Assembly: GCA_037179385.1 (NCBI GenBank) | Contig: CM074185.1 | Coordinates: 53,633,000 to 53,696,999 of the forward strand | Length of the DNA stretch: 64,000 nt | Reading direction: 5' to 3' | Source of the DNA: Holothuria scabra | Taxonomy: Eukaryota; Echinodermata; Holothuroidea; Aspidochirotida; Holothuriidae | Shown here: positions 1 through 11,122 of the stretch, in pieces | Layout: every line of letters starts with the position of its first letter | How positions within the stretch are numbered: position 1 is the stretch's first letter | Position numbers and translations under genes: made by a program | The notes under the pieces: model-generated | The model's database searches: none | What the model was told of the DNA's origin: nothing | The model's input: the letters and a program-made list of their open reading frames with translations, nothing else

Positions 1-1353
1 TAGTACTTCCATGCTCAAACTTGTTCGTATACTGCATAAGATCTGTTCCAATCCGCGAAACTATCTCCATTTTCTTTCTATCGTTTATTTCAAACCCAAC
101 GCAGCACCCGAATATACCCGCGTGTACGTGTTAAGCCTGCCACGCAGGTTTGATACGTCATTGACGACACAAAACTGGCGGAGAAGGCGGACGCCATTTT
201 GATGGATTTAAATTGCTTTAAAATTTAAGAGGCTGTTCATATTTTCCAAGTCGTTGTGCGCGAAAGATTATTTTTAAACATACCACACATGGCAATGAGT
301 GTACTTTTCAAAAAAGTGCATGTTTTCGCAACAAAATCATGGCTCAGTATTTTTGTCGAAAAAGCATGCCCAGAATGGCGTACGTTAGGCTATATTTTCT
401 CTTCGCAAATTCAGTGTTGACCTATACCCGGAACAAAGCAGTGCAATCATCGCGACGACCAGCTTTGCAAATAATTTCTTTCCCGGGATATTAGGGTAAT
501 GACATGTTGCGTGTGCAGTGAGTGTGGGATTTTATGAAACGTTGGCCATGAATATATAACCATTTGAAAGTCCTGAATCATACCACTAAAAAAAAACGGA
601 GCAATCGTCAGAAGTTACGTACGAGTATAATCCTTGCTGTGTTAAGTATATAATTAACACACTATTTGCGGGCATAACAATTAATGACTATACGACCTAA
701 TAGGGGAAGGCAAGGCTGATAATAATATCCGTCCCGGGCCCGCGGTGTACAGCATGCACTGCATGCTTGTCTGACACGTACCGCGCCGATTGAAAATTTT
801 GGAAAACCTTTTGTCAATTCAAATTTAGTTAAACAATAACAGCTACACTACTAAAAATTAATGTATGGAAAGCTAAGCATGAGAAAAAAATCTCACGTTT
901 TCAAAATCATCGCAAATTTACTAGTGTTTGAGAAAGGTGGTAGCGAATCACAAAAGAGCTGCAAGGAGCTCCCCGGCGGCCAAGCGCACATCACCAAAGC
1001 GTTCTGTCCACCTTTGATTTAGCGACAGTGTACAGATGCATTCCTACGTTACGATTTCGTGTAGGCCTACCGGTGTTCTACCATACAACAGGAAGGGCAT
1101 ACCGAATATCGATTTGAGAGGAGGGATTAGCGCAGGACTCCTTTGAACAGGAAGGGGTTTTGTGTTCCTTTTGTCACTGTCAAAAGGAGCCTCCGGTTCG
1201 CTGGCCATTGTTGTAGCATGGGCGGCAGCCTTTGAGAGGATTAGTACGCGCTAATTGAGGTTTCAAAGAATAGCATTAAAACCTCGATGCGGAGTTCACA
1301 CACCAATGCGGTGTAACATATATCCTAGACAGCACTGTACTTGTCTATTATAG
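1..1353. other. Gene-poor stretch, nothing recognised
   Basis: No coding region, splice-linked exon series or repeat with a partner in the window was recognised here. The first 16 bases are identical to 60566-60581, the right half of a perfect palindrome, so the window edge may cut through a second copy of that small insertion. Confidence 0.5.
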
Positions 1354-1592
1354 CATGGCTGGCAAAAAAAGGAATATTTCCACCCTTTTCAGTGAGCAGT
1401 TTCATTTGAAAAAAAATGAGGTACGGCATTTAATTTTTTTATTAAAAAAAATCTTTCTTGCTCGTAGAAAAAGCGAAAAATCAGCATCAAAAGTGTACCT
1501 TTTGGTCAATAGCGTAGGGTGAGGTGCATAGTCCAAAACTGCCCCCCCCCCCCCACCACCACTTTCATATTTCTTCCTATGCCATAGTGACT
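1354..1592 (-). repeat. Dispersed repeat, hAT-like terminal fragment (copy 1)
   Basis: This segment aligns by eye over its length with 44131-44375. Both begin CATGGCTGGCAAAAAA, share GTGTACCTTTTGG / ATGTACCTTTTGG, then GAGGTGCA-GTCCAAA, and end in ACTTTCATAT-CTTCCTA. On the minus strand it starts CACTATGGCATAGGAAG, which resembles a hAT-type terminal repeat (CA start, GTAG/ATAGGAAG). A run of 14 C lies close to that end, as in several other elements of this window. No target duplication was found, so the element limits are approximate. Confidence 0.55.
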
Positions 1593-2675
1593 GCATCATG
1601 CTAGTCTTAGTTAGAAGTCAGGTCGGACCAGGCAAAATAGGCGTATGTACCTTTTAAGAAAAAAAATGAGCAACCCATGTTCCGTCAATAAACATTGTAA
1701 TGCAATTTACTGTAGGTCTGTACTCAAGAAATAATTTATAGCCTAATCATGTATTTTTTTCAAGTCTGGCATACGTTACATCATGGACAAAACAAAAGTT
1801 ATGATTGATGGCTTACTGTTACAATACTACTAACAATACCTGCTATCAACGTAAATGATATGAATAGTTACCGTTGAGTTGGGGATTTCCCATTTCCTTT
1901 GCTATTTTTCTCACATGTTAAATAATTTTACTTTATCATGGTAATCATGATTTGTGACATCGTATATGAATGATTCCTTTTGGACAAGAATGACTGGTTT
2001 TTCTATAATCGGGTCAGATAAGTCAGATCTTTGAAGCATCTTGTAGTTGTACGCATCCAAATAATTTGTGCACTGTTTTTGGCGGGATATCACAGAATGT
2101 CCCTGCTCCGTACCATTGGCTCTTGCTGGTCAGACAGGCAGGTGCGTGCACACTTTGAAGTTGGCAGAATTTTTTGCCGTATGGCAAATGGCATTGAATC
2201 GCTCCATGTGCGATTACTTTTTTGCCGGTCGCATTTTCACTGGATTGGCGGGTTGCCACATTGTCATACTAGTGTGAACAGTCTTTCACTTTCTATTGCG
2301 AGGGATATTTTTGCGGTTGCCATTGCTGTTGCCGGAAAAGTGTGAACGTACCTTAATACTAGTTCCAAAATAAACCATGAGCCTAGATATTAATACAGTA
2401 GCTAGTACTGTGAAAAAAACTGTAGTACAGTAGCATCACCACAGACTAGTATCATGAAGGATCCATTGCTGTGGAGCATTTTGTCCTAAACAAAACCCAA
2501 ATATCCCATACAAAACAAACAATTAATTAGGTTTATAATATACTGTAATGAACAAAGAAATATTAGGTAGACATAAGTGATTAAATAAGATGATTGTCTT
2601 GTAAATTGTTGGTTCTAAGTAAATTAAAAAAAAAACAATAACTCTTTGTTTGGGATTGGAATATTGTCAAAATAT
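1593..2675. other. Non-coding stretch, no gene supported
   Basis: Open frames on both strands around 2020-2345 overlap each other, have no recognisable domain and no splice context, so no gene is called. The 3' part (from about 2490) is AT-rich and holds a reverse-orientation CCCATACAAAAC motif. That motif belongs to the tandem repeat that follows. Confidence 0.4.
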
Positions 2676-3020
2676 GTTTTGTATGGGACAGATGACCTAA
2701 GGCGGTAGTCTAATTAGCATAATTAATTACATTTCCTCTAAAGTTTAAGCATAATTTGAAACTCTGTGTTCAGTTACATCATAGGTCCATGGAAAAATAT
2801 ATACTGTATATTAAATGTACTTCTTCAGTGGTTAGAGAATGAATGTTTCCTATGGGACAGATGACCTTAGGCAGCAGCCTAACTAGCATAATTAATTACA
2901 TATTTTCTAACTTTTCAACTTTATTTGAAACCCTGCCTTGAGTTGTATATCCATGAAGAAAAAGTATATTGAATGCATTTCTTCAGTAAGTTACATCCAT
3001 TAATAGTCCCATACGAAACA
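2676..3020. repeat. Tandem duplication, two ~170-bp units
   Basis: Two diverged units follow each other. Unit 1 begins at about 2677 (TTTTGTATGGGACAGATGAC) and unit 2 at about 2848 (TTTCCTATGGGACAGATGAC). Each continues with TAGCATAATTAATTACAT and a CTTCTTCAGT / TTTCTTCAGT segment. Just after unit 2 (3006-3018) the motif recurs inverted as GTCCCATACGAAAC, and an inverted CCCATACAAAAC lies upstream near 2508. The whole block therefore has a palindromic frame, possibly an old inverted-repeat element with internal duplication. Confidence 0.6.
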
Positions 3021-3404
3021 CCTATAGTATGTTAATTATGCAAATTAGGTGTTATTACTACTCACCTGAATTACAAATTTTTTTAAAAGAAAAATGTGCC
3101 ATAACTTAATATGAACTGTAGGCTTCTGATGATACCAAATATGCATTCATATTATTAGTTTCATACTTTGTCATTTGAGGGCCTGACCTTAGCTTGGAGT
3201 TTGCCCCTACCCATATGTATGCATACCCATGTACGTACACATATATTCGTATACATGTGTATTATATCCCTAACCTGCTAACCCTAACCCTATTACTATG
3301 CGTACGTATCCAGGTATGACGTATGAAGTGGGTTCTAGCCCCTTATTCTAAATAAGAGCCCTTACTTCAACCCTGTTCCTCCGAAAAAATGACACAACTG
3401 ATTG
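3021..3404. other. Non-coding stretch with telomere-like TAACCC pair
   Basis: A short CTAACCCTAACCCTA stretch lies near 3279. It has only two units and sits in ordinary sequence, so it is not a telomere. Nothing else was recognised. Confidence 0.4.
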
Positions 3405-3520
3405 AAGAAGAGGCACCAAATTTGGTTGTCTGGGGCTGATTGCTTTAGTGGTTTGACTTTTGGATAGGGTTTGGACTTCAGGGCCGCATCTTATGGGGCC
3501 TTGGCCCTCCTTTGTCCTTT
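3405..3520 (+). mobile_element. 3'-end fragment of a CR1/L2-like non-LTR retrotransposon
   Basis: The segment matches the 3' untranslated end of the LINE copy at 11123-12120 (opposite strand). Shared blocks include GGGGCTG-TTG-TTTAGTGG, GGTTTGACTTTTG, CTTCAGGGC-GCATCTTATG and GGGGCCTTGGCCCTCCTTTG. The characteristic end, CCTTCAACCTGTTATG, is missing: the match stops at CCTTTAA, where a TTAA-type MITE begins. It looks like a 5'-truncated insertion whose tail was interrupted by that MITE. Confidence 0.7.
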
Positions 3521-3795
3521 AATAAAGGCCCAGTTCTCTCACCCCCAACAGTATCAATTCTCCTAACCTTCTTACTGAAGCCCCTCCCACAATTGTCTAA
3601 AATTCATCCTTATCCAGTCACAATCTCCATTTGTTGCTTCAGGGTGAGTATAGAAAAGCTCTATGTGTATAATCAAAACACTCTCAGTACAGTCCATGCT
3701 GTGTTATATAAGCTTTGGTAGTCTGCATTGTTTGAATTAACAGTCAGTCAAAAAGCTGGGCCAATAGAGGGTTTCTGTACCACCCTGCAAGAAGT
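3521..3795 (+). repeat. MITE family A, copy 1
   Basis: About 275 bp aligning with 7285-7590 and 60385-60725. Shared blocks are AAGGCCCAGTTCTCTCACCCC, AAGCCCCTCCCACAATT, ATCCAG-CACAATCTC, TTGCTTCA, CAAAACACTCTCAG, TGCTGTGT and TCTGCA-TGTTTGAATTA. The family ends are inverted (AAAGGCCC...CTCTCACCCC against GGGGTGAGAG..GGCCCTTTAA), and the left end abuts a TTAA. This suggests a non-autonomous DNA transposon that targets TTAA. The right end of this copy is lost. Confidence 0.65.
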
Positions 3796-4977
3796 GTACA
3801 TGCCAAGACATCGAGACTTGAACTTTACTTCTCGGACAGCATTACATTCTCAGACTGAAGTAAACAAAACTGACTGCAGGATGGCTTCGAATAAGCCCTT
3901 TCATGATTACAACTGCGCATGACAGAACAAAGGTCATCCGGTATCACTCGCTCATTTGTATCACTGTGTGTACGTACATTTTGCAATAGTAAGCTACACA
4001 AGATTACACTTGACTTGTAGGATTTGGGTTAACAGATTAAAAATTCAGGTTAGAGGGCCTACTATTACTCCGTAAGATTTAGGAATGAATTTTGCTTTGG
4101 GTTTTTGATTATAAAAAAAAGTCTAGAGTTACCTTGGCCAATGATTTATGTCTATTACAATCGATCTTAGGCGCGCTTAGATCTCCATTGAACACCCATG
4201 TGCTAACAGTATAACTGTTAGTGCAACATTACTGTATTTTATATAGTTCTTGAACGTTTCACGAAGTTACACTCCAAATCACAGTCTTGGGCTGGGGTAA
4301 GTTACAACTAAGTCTGGGCGAAGCAAGTCCTGGATAGATATACTGTGAGATTTTATTATGAAGGTAAAAGGCCAAGACTTAACTTTTTAGGCCTATAGCA
4401 GTAGCAGTAAGGCGATCTATACGAACTTAACCTACGAAGTCTACTAACTTACGAACGAAGCCTACGTTAGGCCTTTGCATCATGTAGCCTGGTAATAGAA
4501 CTTCAAGCGTAGAAATAACCCCCTCATACTCATCTTAGCTCTTGTAGCTTAGGTACAGTATCTTTTCACGAAATTTGGTATACCAGCCTACAGCTGGTTC
4601 ATTCCTTGGGTAGGCCTAGCCTACGGTATTTAGCCTAGCAGAGAAGGCCTGAACTGTCAGTTTGTACTTCCACGGGAACAGACAAATTCTTTGAGATTTT
4701 GCACATTCAAAAACTTAAAACTCAGCCAGTCTCTAAGGAAAATTTATGAGTGATAAGTAAAACATTTTGCGGGCGATACTGAACGTTTTGTCCATTAAGA
4801 GGTGATTTTTCGAAGCTACTTTTGGTTCATGTCCATGTTGTTTATTGTAGGCATGCATACGTAACGATGGTATGCACAGGCGACGGCCTGCGACTAGCGT
4901 TGCTATGGGTTGCTATACCGAATGACCTTTGACCCGGTAGGCCGATCTGTAATCATGAAAGAGCTTATTATAAAGCT
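3796..4977. other. Gene-poor stretch rich in TAGGCCTA-like sequence
   Basis: No gene recognised. From about 4380 to 4650 the sequence is dense in TAGGCCTA, CTACGTTAGGCC and related words. The same texture returns at 12220-12440. Confidence 0.4.
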
Positions 4978-6115
4978 GGTATCTCACGAAGAACAATTCG
5001 CACGTTTATTTTTGCAACTATTGCATATTTCAAAACGCGGCAGTCGCAAAATATTTTTCGTGTCGAAAAGTTGTCAAGAAAGTCGCGAAACATTCGTGCG
5101 AAGTTAGTGAGACATTAGTGCAACAGTAGTGCGACTGACGTGCTAACATCGCAAACGACGTCTAAATCACCTGCCAGTCTTGCGTGAGTCGCGCGAATGT
5201 CGCACTTACGTCTCACAAACTTTGCGACCAAAATACGAACGTTTTGCGAATATTTCAGTTGGATGCCACTTATAAAACCTACAGATTGAAACAATTGAAA
5301 ATTAGTATGAATTTAACTTCTTGACTAGAGTGTTCTTGAACTCCTTATGGCTTTTGTTATTAAAAACATCATGTTCTTGAAAGAATTCCACCAAAGTCTC
5401 CTTCTGGGCCTCAGTCCAGCTGTAGCTGGATATCGTACCGACAGACCCATCACCCTCAGTACCATCAGCAACAGGAACACCATCATCTCCTCCTTCGCCC
5501 GAACCGGCAGGCAATAATTCAGCCGCAGCAGTTACCATCCTCTGTTTCTTCTTGGCAGGCATGATGGCTGACTAACCGTGGCACGCACAATGGACATAAA
5601 CGATAGCTGTAATATTACCAGTTTAATATAGGTCTATCCAAACAGACAGCGCTACTTGGCCCATCGTATTGTGACCCCGTAACCTGCATATTCAGCTGTG
5701 TATGTGCGACATATGCACGTCATATGCGAGTATGTTTCACGTCCAAACATGACCTTCAAACAGTCGCGAAATATTAGCACTAACTTAGTACTAAATTTGC
5801 GCTAATTTCTCAATAACTTCGCACTAATGTTGTGCGAAAAGAAGAGCAAATCTGACCCAGTTAGGATTCACAAAACGGGCGCCGTTAGTGCGATGTTAGT
5901 GCGACATTAGTGATATCGCTTTGTGAACACTTTGCTAACATCTTGCGTTTGATCTTTCACAAATTAGTCGCAGAAAATTTTGAACATGTTCAAAACTGCT
6001 TGCGAAGCTTTTGCGACCTCTGCGAATTGCGTGACAGACGTGCGACAGTTTTGCTAACATTTTGCGAACCACACAAATTTTAGTCGCAAACCATACGCGT
6101 TCTTCGTGAGATACC
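4978..6115. mobile_element. 1.14-kb inverted-repeat DNA transposon with GTGCGA/TCGCA iterons
   Basis: The ends are exact inverted repeats of 17 bp: GGTATCTCACGAAGAAC at 4978-4994 and its complement at 6099-6115. Both subterminal zones (about 5040-5240 and 5755-6090) are crowded with short words in both orientations: GTCGCGAAA, TTAGTGCGA, GTGCGACATTAGT, TTGCTAACAT, TTTGCGAA. Such iterons usually bind the transposase. A short ORF with a Myb/SANT-like region lies inside (5302-5562). No clear target duplication was found. A Myb-like ORF is typical of PIF/Harbinger elements, but the ends do not prove that class. Confidence 0.75.
5302..5562 (-). CDS. Small Myb/SANT-like DNA-binding protein of the transposon
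   Basis: An 86-residue open frame starting at an ATG. The N-terminus is basic (MPAKKKQR, a possible nuclear signal). A Gly/Asp/Glu-rich linker follows (about residues 20-42), then a C-terminal region beginning SYSWTEAQKETLVEFFQEH. Its spacing of a tryptophan, a leucine-rich helix and a later basic helix resembles the first part of a trihelix/Myb-SANT or MADF fold. It lies entirely between the inverted repeats at 4978 and 6115, so it is probably the accessory DNA-binding protein of the element or its truncated relic. No transposase catalytic domain was seen. The complete domain would need a third helix, and the frame ends soon after KKLNSY, so it may be truncated or missing a downstream exon. 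Confidence 0.5.
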   Translation of the reverse strand: MPAKKKQRMVTAAAELLPAGSGEGGDDGVPVADGTEGDGSVGTISSYSWTEAQKETLVEFFQEHDVFNNKSHKEFKNTLVKKLNSY

Positions 6116-7284
6116 ACCGTAAAAGCTGTCACAGAAGAAATAGGCCTAGGCTGTTTGCATGTAACCTACTCCCTGCGGAAATACTCTCCAACGGATACAA
6201 TGAATGCTTGTGTGTGTGCGTGCATTCAATGCATGCAACACTAGCACTAACGTGAGTATAGTACGTAATCTCTACCCGGCTGTTACAGCCGGGGTAGCCT
6301 GTTACCATGTGACAATGCCGGTCCGTCATTACAGATTTCGGCCCTTATGAAAAGTTTGCCTAATTCGCTACGCATAAATGACCTCAAACCCTGATAAGAA
6401 AACCCCACAAGTGATGGAATTTCTCCAGAAGTAAGCAACTTTATCCTCCACTAATTAATTGCAGTACAGTGACTTTGATGTAAACAACTGCCGGTACTAC
6501 TTCCTGATAAAGTATGAGGCAACACAATGCAGTAACCACGGAGTTCATCATACAGCAATTAACTCATGCTGTAATACAAAACTTGGTGACCATGCAGCTG
6601 CAATGAATGGAATTGACTGGGATCCACTGAAAAAGCATTTCCACAAAACACAAACACTTCTAATCATACTTTACTCATCTAGCAACCAATTAACTGTGCT
6701 ATTCATAACTTTGTAACCCTAGTACACCAGGGTTTTCAAAATACCTTTGTACTGCATGTAGCCATATGATGCAGAATTGAGTGAATTCATCAGAAGTAAG
6801 TGAAAGGAACAAGTAGCCAGCATTTTCTTTTTAACATTGTTTGAAACATTTATAAACTTTACATGGAGCTAGTGTGTGCAGATCCTTGATGACTGGAGCA
6901 TTACAGAAAACAGAATGTGAAAGGAGGGAACTTGTATAGACACCATGCAATTAAAGGTCAAGAACATTCCCACCCCCTCCTGCCCCAAAAAAGAAAAGAA
7001 AAAAATTGTTTAGTAGCAACTGCTAAATCTCAAAATTTTCTTATTTCCCTTCAACTGCTGCTGTTTGCAGAAAAAATGTAGCCCTGGGGTAAACAGAAGC
7101 TCTCAGTTGAATCATGCAGCTATTTGAATGACTGCTGGTTCAAACAGTACAGAACACCAAAGCTTATATTACACAGTATGAACTATAAAGTGTCCTGGGA
7201 GTGTTTTGATTACACACATCAGAGATTTCCTGTACTCAACCTGTAGAAATGTAAACTGAGGTTGTGTCTGCATGAGGGTGAATG
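6116..7284. other. Gene-poor stretch with one MITE end
   Basis: No gene recognised. At about 6953 TTAAAGGTCAAGAACATTCC resembles the left end of the TTAA-type MITE at 7745 but has no matching right end. A homopurine run follows at 6985-7005. Confidence 0.4.
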
Positions 7285-7590
7285 TAAAGACCCTGTTCTC
7301 TCACCCCAAAACAGTACCAATTCTCTGAATCTTCTTGCTTAAGCCCCTCCCACAATTATCTGAAATTCATGCCCATCCAGACACAATCTCAGTTTATTGC
7401 TTCAAGGTGAGTAAATAAAACTCCATCATGTACTCAAAACACTCTCAGAATCATTCGTGCTGTGTATTATAAGCTTTTAAACTCTGCAATGTTTGAATTA
7501 GCTGTCAATCGAAGATCTGGACCAATTGAGAATTTTGGTATCCCCGTACCAGAATTGTAGTTTGGGGTGAGAGGTTTGGCCCTTTAAGAC
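7285..7590 (+). repeat. MITE family A, copy 2 (best preserved)
   Basis: Aligned with 3521-3795 and 60385-60725. The left end carries CTGTTCTCTCACCCC (near 7293) and the right end GGGGTGAGAGG-TTGGCCCTTTAA (near 7565-7590), so the ends are inverted repeats of each other and the right one finishes at TTAA. The interior has no coding potential, as expected for a non-autonomous element. Confidence 0.7.
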
Positions 7591-7744
7591 GGTTGTGGGG
7601 AGGCTGGCGGGCATGTAAAGACTGTTCACCTAGCAGTTGAAGTGTGTCAGGGACAAATCTCTACAGTATATAGCTAGTTCATCACCCTATATAATGTTGC
7701 CAATTAGAGCAGGAATCAGAAATGGAAGTCATAGTACAAATTAA

Positions 7745-7966
7745 AGGTAAAGAGCAGTCCCCCCCCCCAAACTTATTTTGAAGAAAAAGCTAAATAGCAC
7801 AGTTTTCATCTTATTTCTCTTCAAAGTATCTTTCATTATATTTTATGACTTTACTATATTGCATATTCAAGGTAAACCAAGCAGTTATTTCTGGTAAATT
7901 TCACATTTATCATGAAACTGTACAGTCTACTACACTTCCTCAATTTGGGATGACTGCTCCTGCCCT
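7745..7966. mobile_element. 222-bp MITE with TTAA target duplication
   Basis: TTAA stands at both borders (7741-7744 and 7967-7970). The ends AGGTAAAGAGCAGTCC and GACTGCTCCTGCCCT are imperfect inverted repeats (AGG...GAGCAGTC). A run of C follows the left end. There is no ORF. The TTAA target is typical of piggyBac and Kolobok elements; the terminal bases do not decide between them. Confidence 0.7.
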
Positions 7967-7970
7967 TTAA

Positions 7971-9478
7971 ATAACCAGTTTGTGTAAGACAATGACATTA
8001 GCAATATGAAAGAGAAGATACCAGATGACTCCAGACTGACACTATCCATAATTGGGGGTGTTTAATTTCCCTTGTCAAATCTCTGGTACGCATTAACGAA
8101 TTTTTTTGCCATGCCTATAAAAGTCACATGGGTGAGGAACTCATCTTCACGCCAGTCCAAGTTGGCCAGTCTAGCCACTATTACCACTCTCAATCATTAA
8201 CTGATTCATACCCGGGAAGAGTATAACATATACACTTCCACCTCCTCCTCAGGCCTACCTTTCACCTATCCCCCTCCCCACCCCCTCCCTAGAAGTACTT
8301 CATTTCCCTTAAGATAGTAGCTGTTCATAGTATCTTTTCATTGTCATTACTGTTCCCCCCAAAAAAAGAAACTTTTGCGGTAGGCATTTATGTTACAAAA
8401 GGGTGACGTGAAAAAAATAACAGTGCGCTCCTGAAAAGAGGCCCCCCAAAGCCAACCCACTATCAAGGTGCAGGATCAAACTGCAACTCTAAGTGAGTAA
8501 TTTTTGAATTTGTACGCCCATCGCAGGCTTCCAAATCGCTAAACTGCATTTTCAAAATTCTAACGAAGTAGAGCTCAAAAACTTTCAGAATTATTTCTAT
8601 TGTAACTTGCAGTATTGACGTTATGTTATGCATAACTGTAGTGTCAAATGTGTTGGCTACACTTCCTGACATTGTTCATTAATTCAAGGGTATCAAAACT
8701 AGTCAACTTTACACTCATTTCATAAAAAAAAGCAACGACGAATGTGTAAAACAAGTAAACTAAGACCTCTGTAACATTTTCGTACATCATGCTCGAGTAC
8801 ATTTACGATGTGGTAATTTTTTCTTCAGTCCTTTTGCTTTTCTCTTGTACGCTAGCCTAACAAGTGACAATATGACAATAATTGAACCTAGCCTCTTGTG
8901 TCTGTGCCGTGTGTTCTTACGGATTAACCAGCGTAGTGGACAAACTTTTTTCGCTACTACAAATCTGATGAATGCAAAAGAGGAGGTCTCAGCCACAAAG
9001 ACAATTTGCAGGTGCCTTACGCAGTTCCTCGCCAGCTCAATTTGGTTTGCAAAGTACTTACGAACATATTTCACATTCACGTAAAACTTGTGGTTTTCAA
9101 ATCCAAATAACGAGCTCGGAGCTCTGAAAGTTTTAACGTAATTTAAGAGCATATTTTCTGGAAAAGTTACGGCTGGAATATATTATTTGTAGTGGCATGA
9201 AATTGACCATCTCCTGTGAACTACTCGCAGGCGGATGAGTACAGCGCAGCTCCGTACTTACGTTTCACACTGTAGGTAGCTATACAAACATGCTTAATGT
9301 AATTAATTACTTTTGTACATTTGACACCACTGTGCCAGCTCCTGCCAGATAACCTTTCAGAGAAGAAAGGCGATCTATTACCAAACTCGGAAGTCGGGTG
9401 GAAATTCGATACCCCGACTTTTTGGACAAAAAGTTGGGACTCGGGTGGAAAAGCTAATAGGCTTTGAAAGTCATCATG
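7971..9478. other. Gene-poor stretch
   Basis: Open frames on both strands around 8787-9152 and 9221-9607 show no recognisable domain, and the second runs into the transposon at 9479. C-rich tracts occur near 8240-8290. No gene called. Confidence 0.4.
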
Positions 9479-10749
9479 GTTAGTTTCCGCCCTCGATAGT
9501 TTCCGCCCGTTACTTTCCGCCCCTAAAAATCTTGGGGCGGAAAGTAATGTTTGAACTAACATGTGACAAAAATAACTGTTAACTTCAATTTTCAAATCCA
9601 AATACAAGGCAACAATGAAATTTATGGCAATTTATGGCTAGGCCTAAAACTTTTTCAGTATCCTCATCAAAAATCATCGCAAAAAATGAATTTTACCACC
9701 TTTTTTCTTCACGTCAAGTCTAGTCAAGGACTTGTATTTTTTTACGTATGAGTAGTCCGCTTGTCTATAGGTAGACTTATGCTGAAAGTGTGAACAGTTG
9801 TTCACAGAACTGAATACCATATACCTGTACGGGTTACAGTTAATTTCCGCCCTCGCTACTTTCCCCCCTCAAAAACGGTGTTTTCCGCCCCTTTAATTTC
9901 TAGTAGAAAACATCTTTTTGGGAGGCAAAACGTAATGGTATGGAATATGTTTTCAGTGGTACTTTCATCAAATGAAGATTCCATCAACTTTTTCTTAAAA
10001 CTTCAAACTTCATCGATGTCTTTTACTATTCAATGCGATGCCCGTTACTGCCATGTTGACCTCTCTCTAAGGAACGTTCTCACTGTAGACTTCAGTATAC
10101 TAATACGTACTCACGTACAGGTATACGGTATTCCGTGCTGGGAACAATTGTTCACACAATCAACATAAGCCTACCTATAGACAAGCGGACTACTTATACG
10201 TAAAAAAATACGAGTCTGTGACTAGACTTGCCGTTTAGAAAAAAGGTCATACAACTCATTCTTTTCGATGAGGATGCTGAAAAATTTTTAGGCCTATCCA
10301 CAAATTTCATTGTTTTCTTGTACTTGGATTTGAAATTTGAAGTTAACAGTTATTTTTAACACATGTAAGTTCAAACGTTACTTTCCGCCCTAAGATTTTT
10401 AGGGTCGGAAAGTAACGAGTGGAAAATAGCGAGGGCGGAAACTAACGGACCCCACCTGTACGTAAGTACGTATAAGTATACTAAAGTCTACAGTGAGAAT
10501 GTTGCTTGGAAAGACGTCAACATGGCAGTAACGGGTGTCGTATTGAATAGTAAAAGACATCGATGAAGTTTGAGACTTTAAGAAAAAGTTGATGGGATCT
10601 TCATTTGAAGAAAGGACCACTGAAATCATATTCCATTCCATTACTTTCCGCCTCCCAAAAAGATGTTTTCTGCTAAAAATAAAAGGGACGGAAAACACCG
10701 TTTTGTTTTTGAGGGGCGGAAAGTAGGGAGGGCGGAAACTAACTGTAAC
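9479..10749. mobile_element. Outer copy of a TTTCCGCCC-iteron transposon, split by its own sibling
   Basis: The outer arms are 9479-9830 and 10462-10749. Left end GTTAGTTTCCGCCCTCG and right end GAGGGCGGAAACTAACTG are inverted. The left arm is the reverse complement of the right arm of the inner element (10138-10453), and the right arm is the reverse complement of the left arm of the inner element (9831-10130). The outer copy is therefore the same element in the opposite orientation, opened in its middle. A perfect hairpin lies near the end: TTACTTTCCGCCCC at 9510-9523, a 10-nt loop, and its complement at 9534-9547. It is non-coding. The outer target duplication was not found. Confidence 0.8.
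9831..10453. mobile_element. Inner 623-bp iteron transposon with 8-bp target duplication
   Basis: Flanked on both sides by ACCTGTAC (9823-9830 and 10454-10461). The ends begin GGGTTACAGTTAATTTCCG and, on the other strand, GGGGTCCGTTAGTTTCCG. Both then repeat TTTCCGCCC-like words three or more times. The right subterminal zone has a hairpin (ACTTTCCGCCCTAAG...TTAGGGTCGGAAAGT, 10378-10416) equivalent to the one in the outer copy. GG(G) ends with an 8-bp duplication would fit Merlin-like elements, but the superfamily cannot be settled without a transposase. Confidence 0.8.
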
Positions 10750-11122
10750 TGACAATGCCTAGTGCTTGGTTTACTTACGTACACTATAAATGCAACACAT
10801 AAACAAAGAATTACGTCACAGGTCCGTATCTCCTCAACTTGGGGAGTGAAGGATGTCAAAGGGAATAGCCAGTTTCCGCCCTTAGTCCCTGTAGATCAAG
10901 AGGTGTGTCATCACTCTCAAGTGCAACAGCGCATAAAAATAACGGTTCAACATCGATTGTGTCTTCGACTCTTCATGACTTTGGTGTGAGAGGTTTGGCC
11001 CTATTAGATTTCTTCTTCTTCTTCAAAAAGGTGACACATCCAATGGGCCTTCTTTCACCACGCAAGACAATCATTAACCTGTTATGCTAAGTACAGTAGG
11101 CTAGGCTATTATGGTATGTAGG
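10750..11122. other. Short spacer with a MITE-A right end
   Basis: GGTGTGAGAGGTTTGGCCCT at about 10983-11002 is the terminal sequence of MITE family A without the rest of the element. CAGTTTCCGCCCTTAG near 10870 is a stray copy of the neighbouring iteron. No gene. Confidence 0.45.

Noticed and set aside
2023..2345. Overlapping frames on both strands near 2.0-2.3 kb
   Set aside because: No domain, no splice context, and each is open opposite the other.
3270..3295. Internal telomere repeat
   Set aside because: Only two TAACCC units in ordinary sequence.
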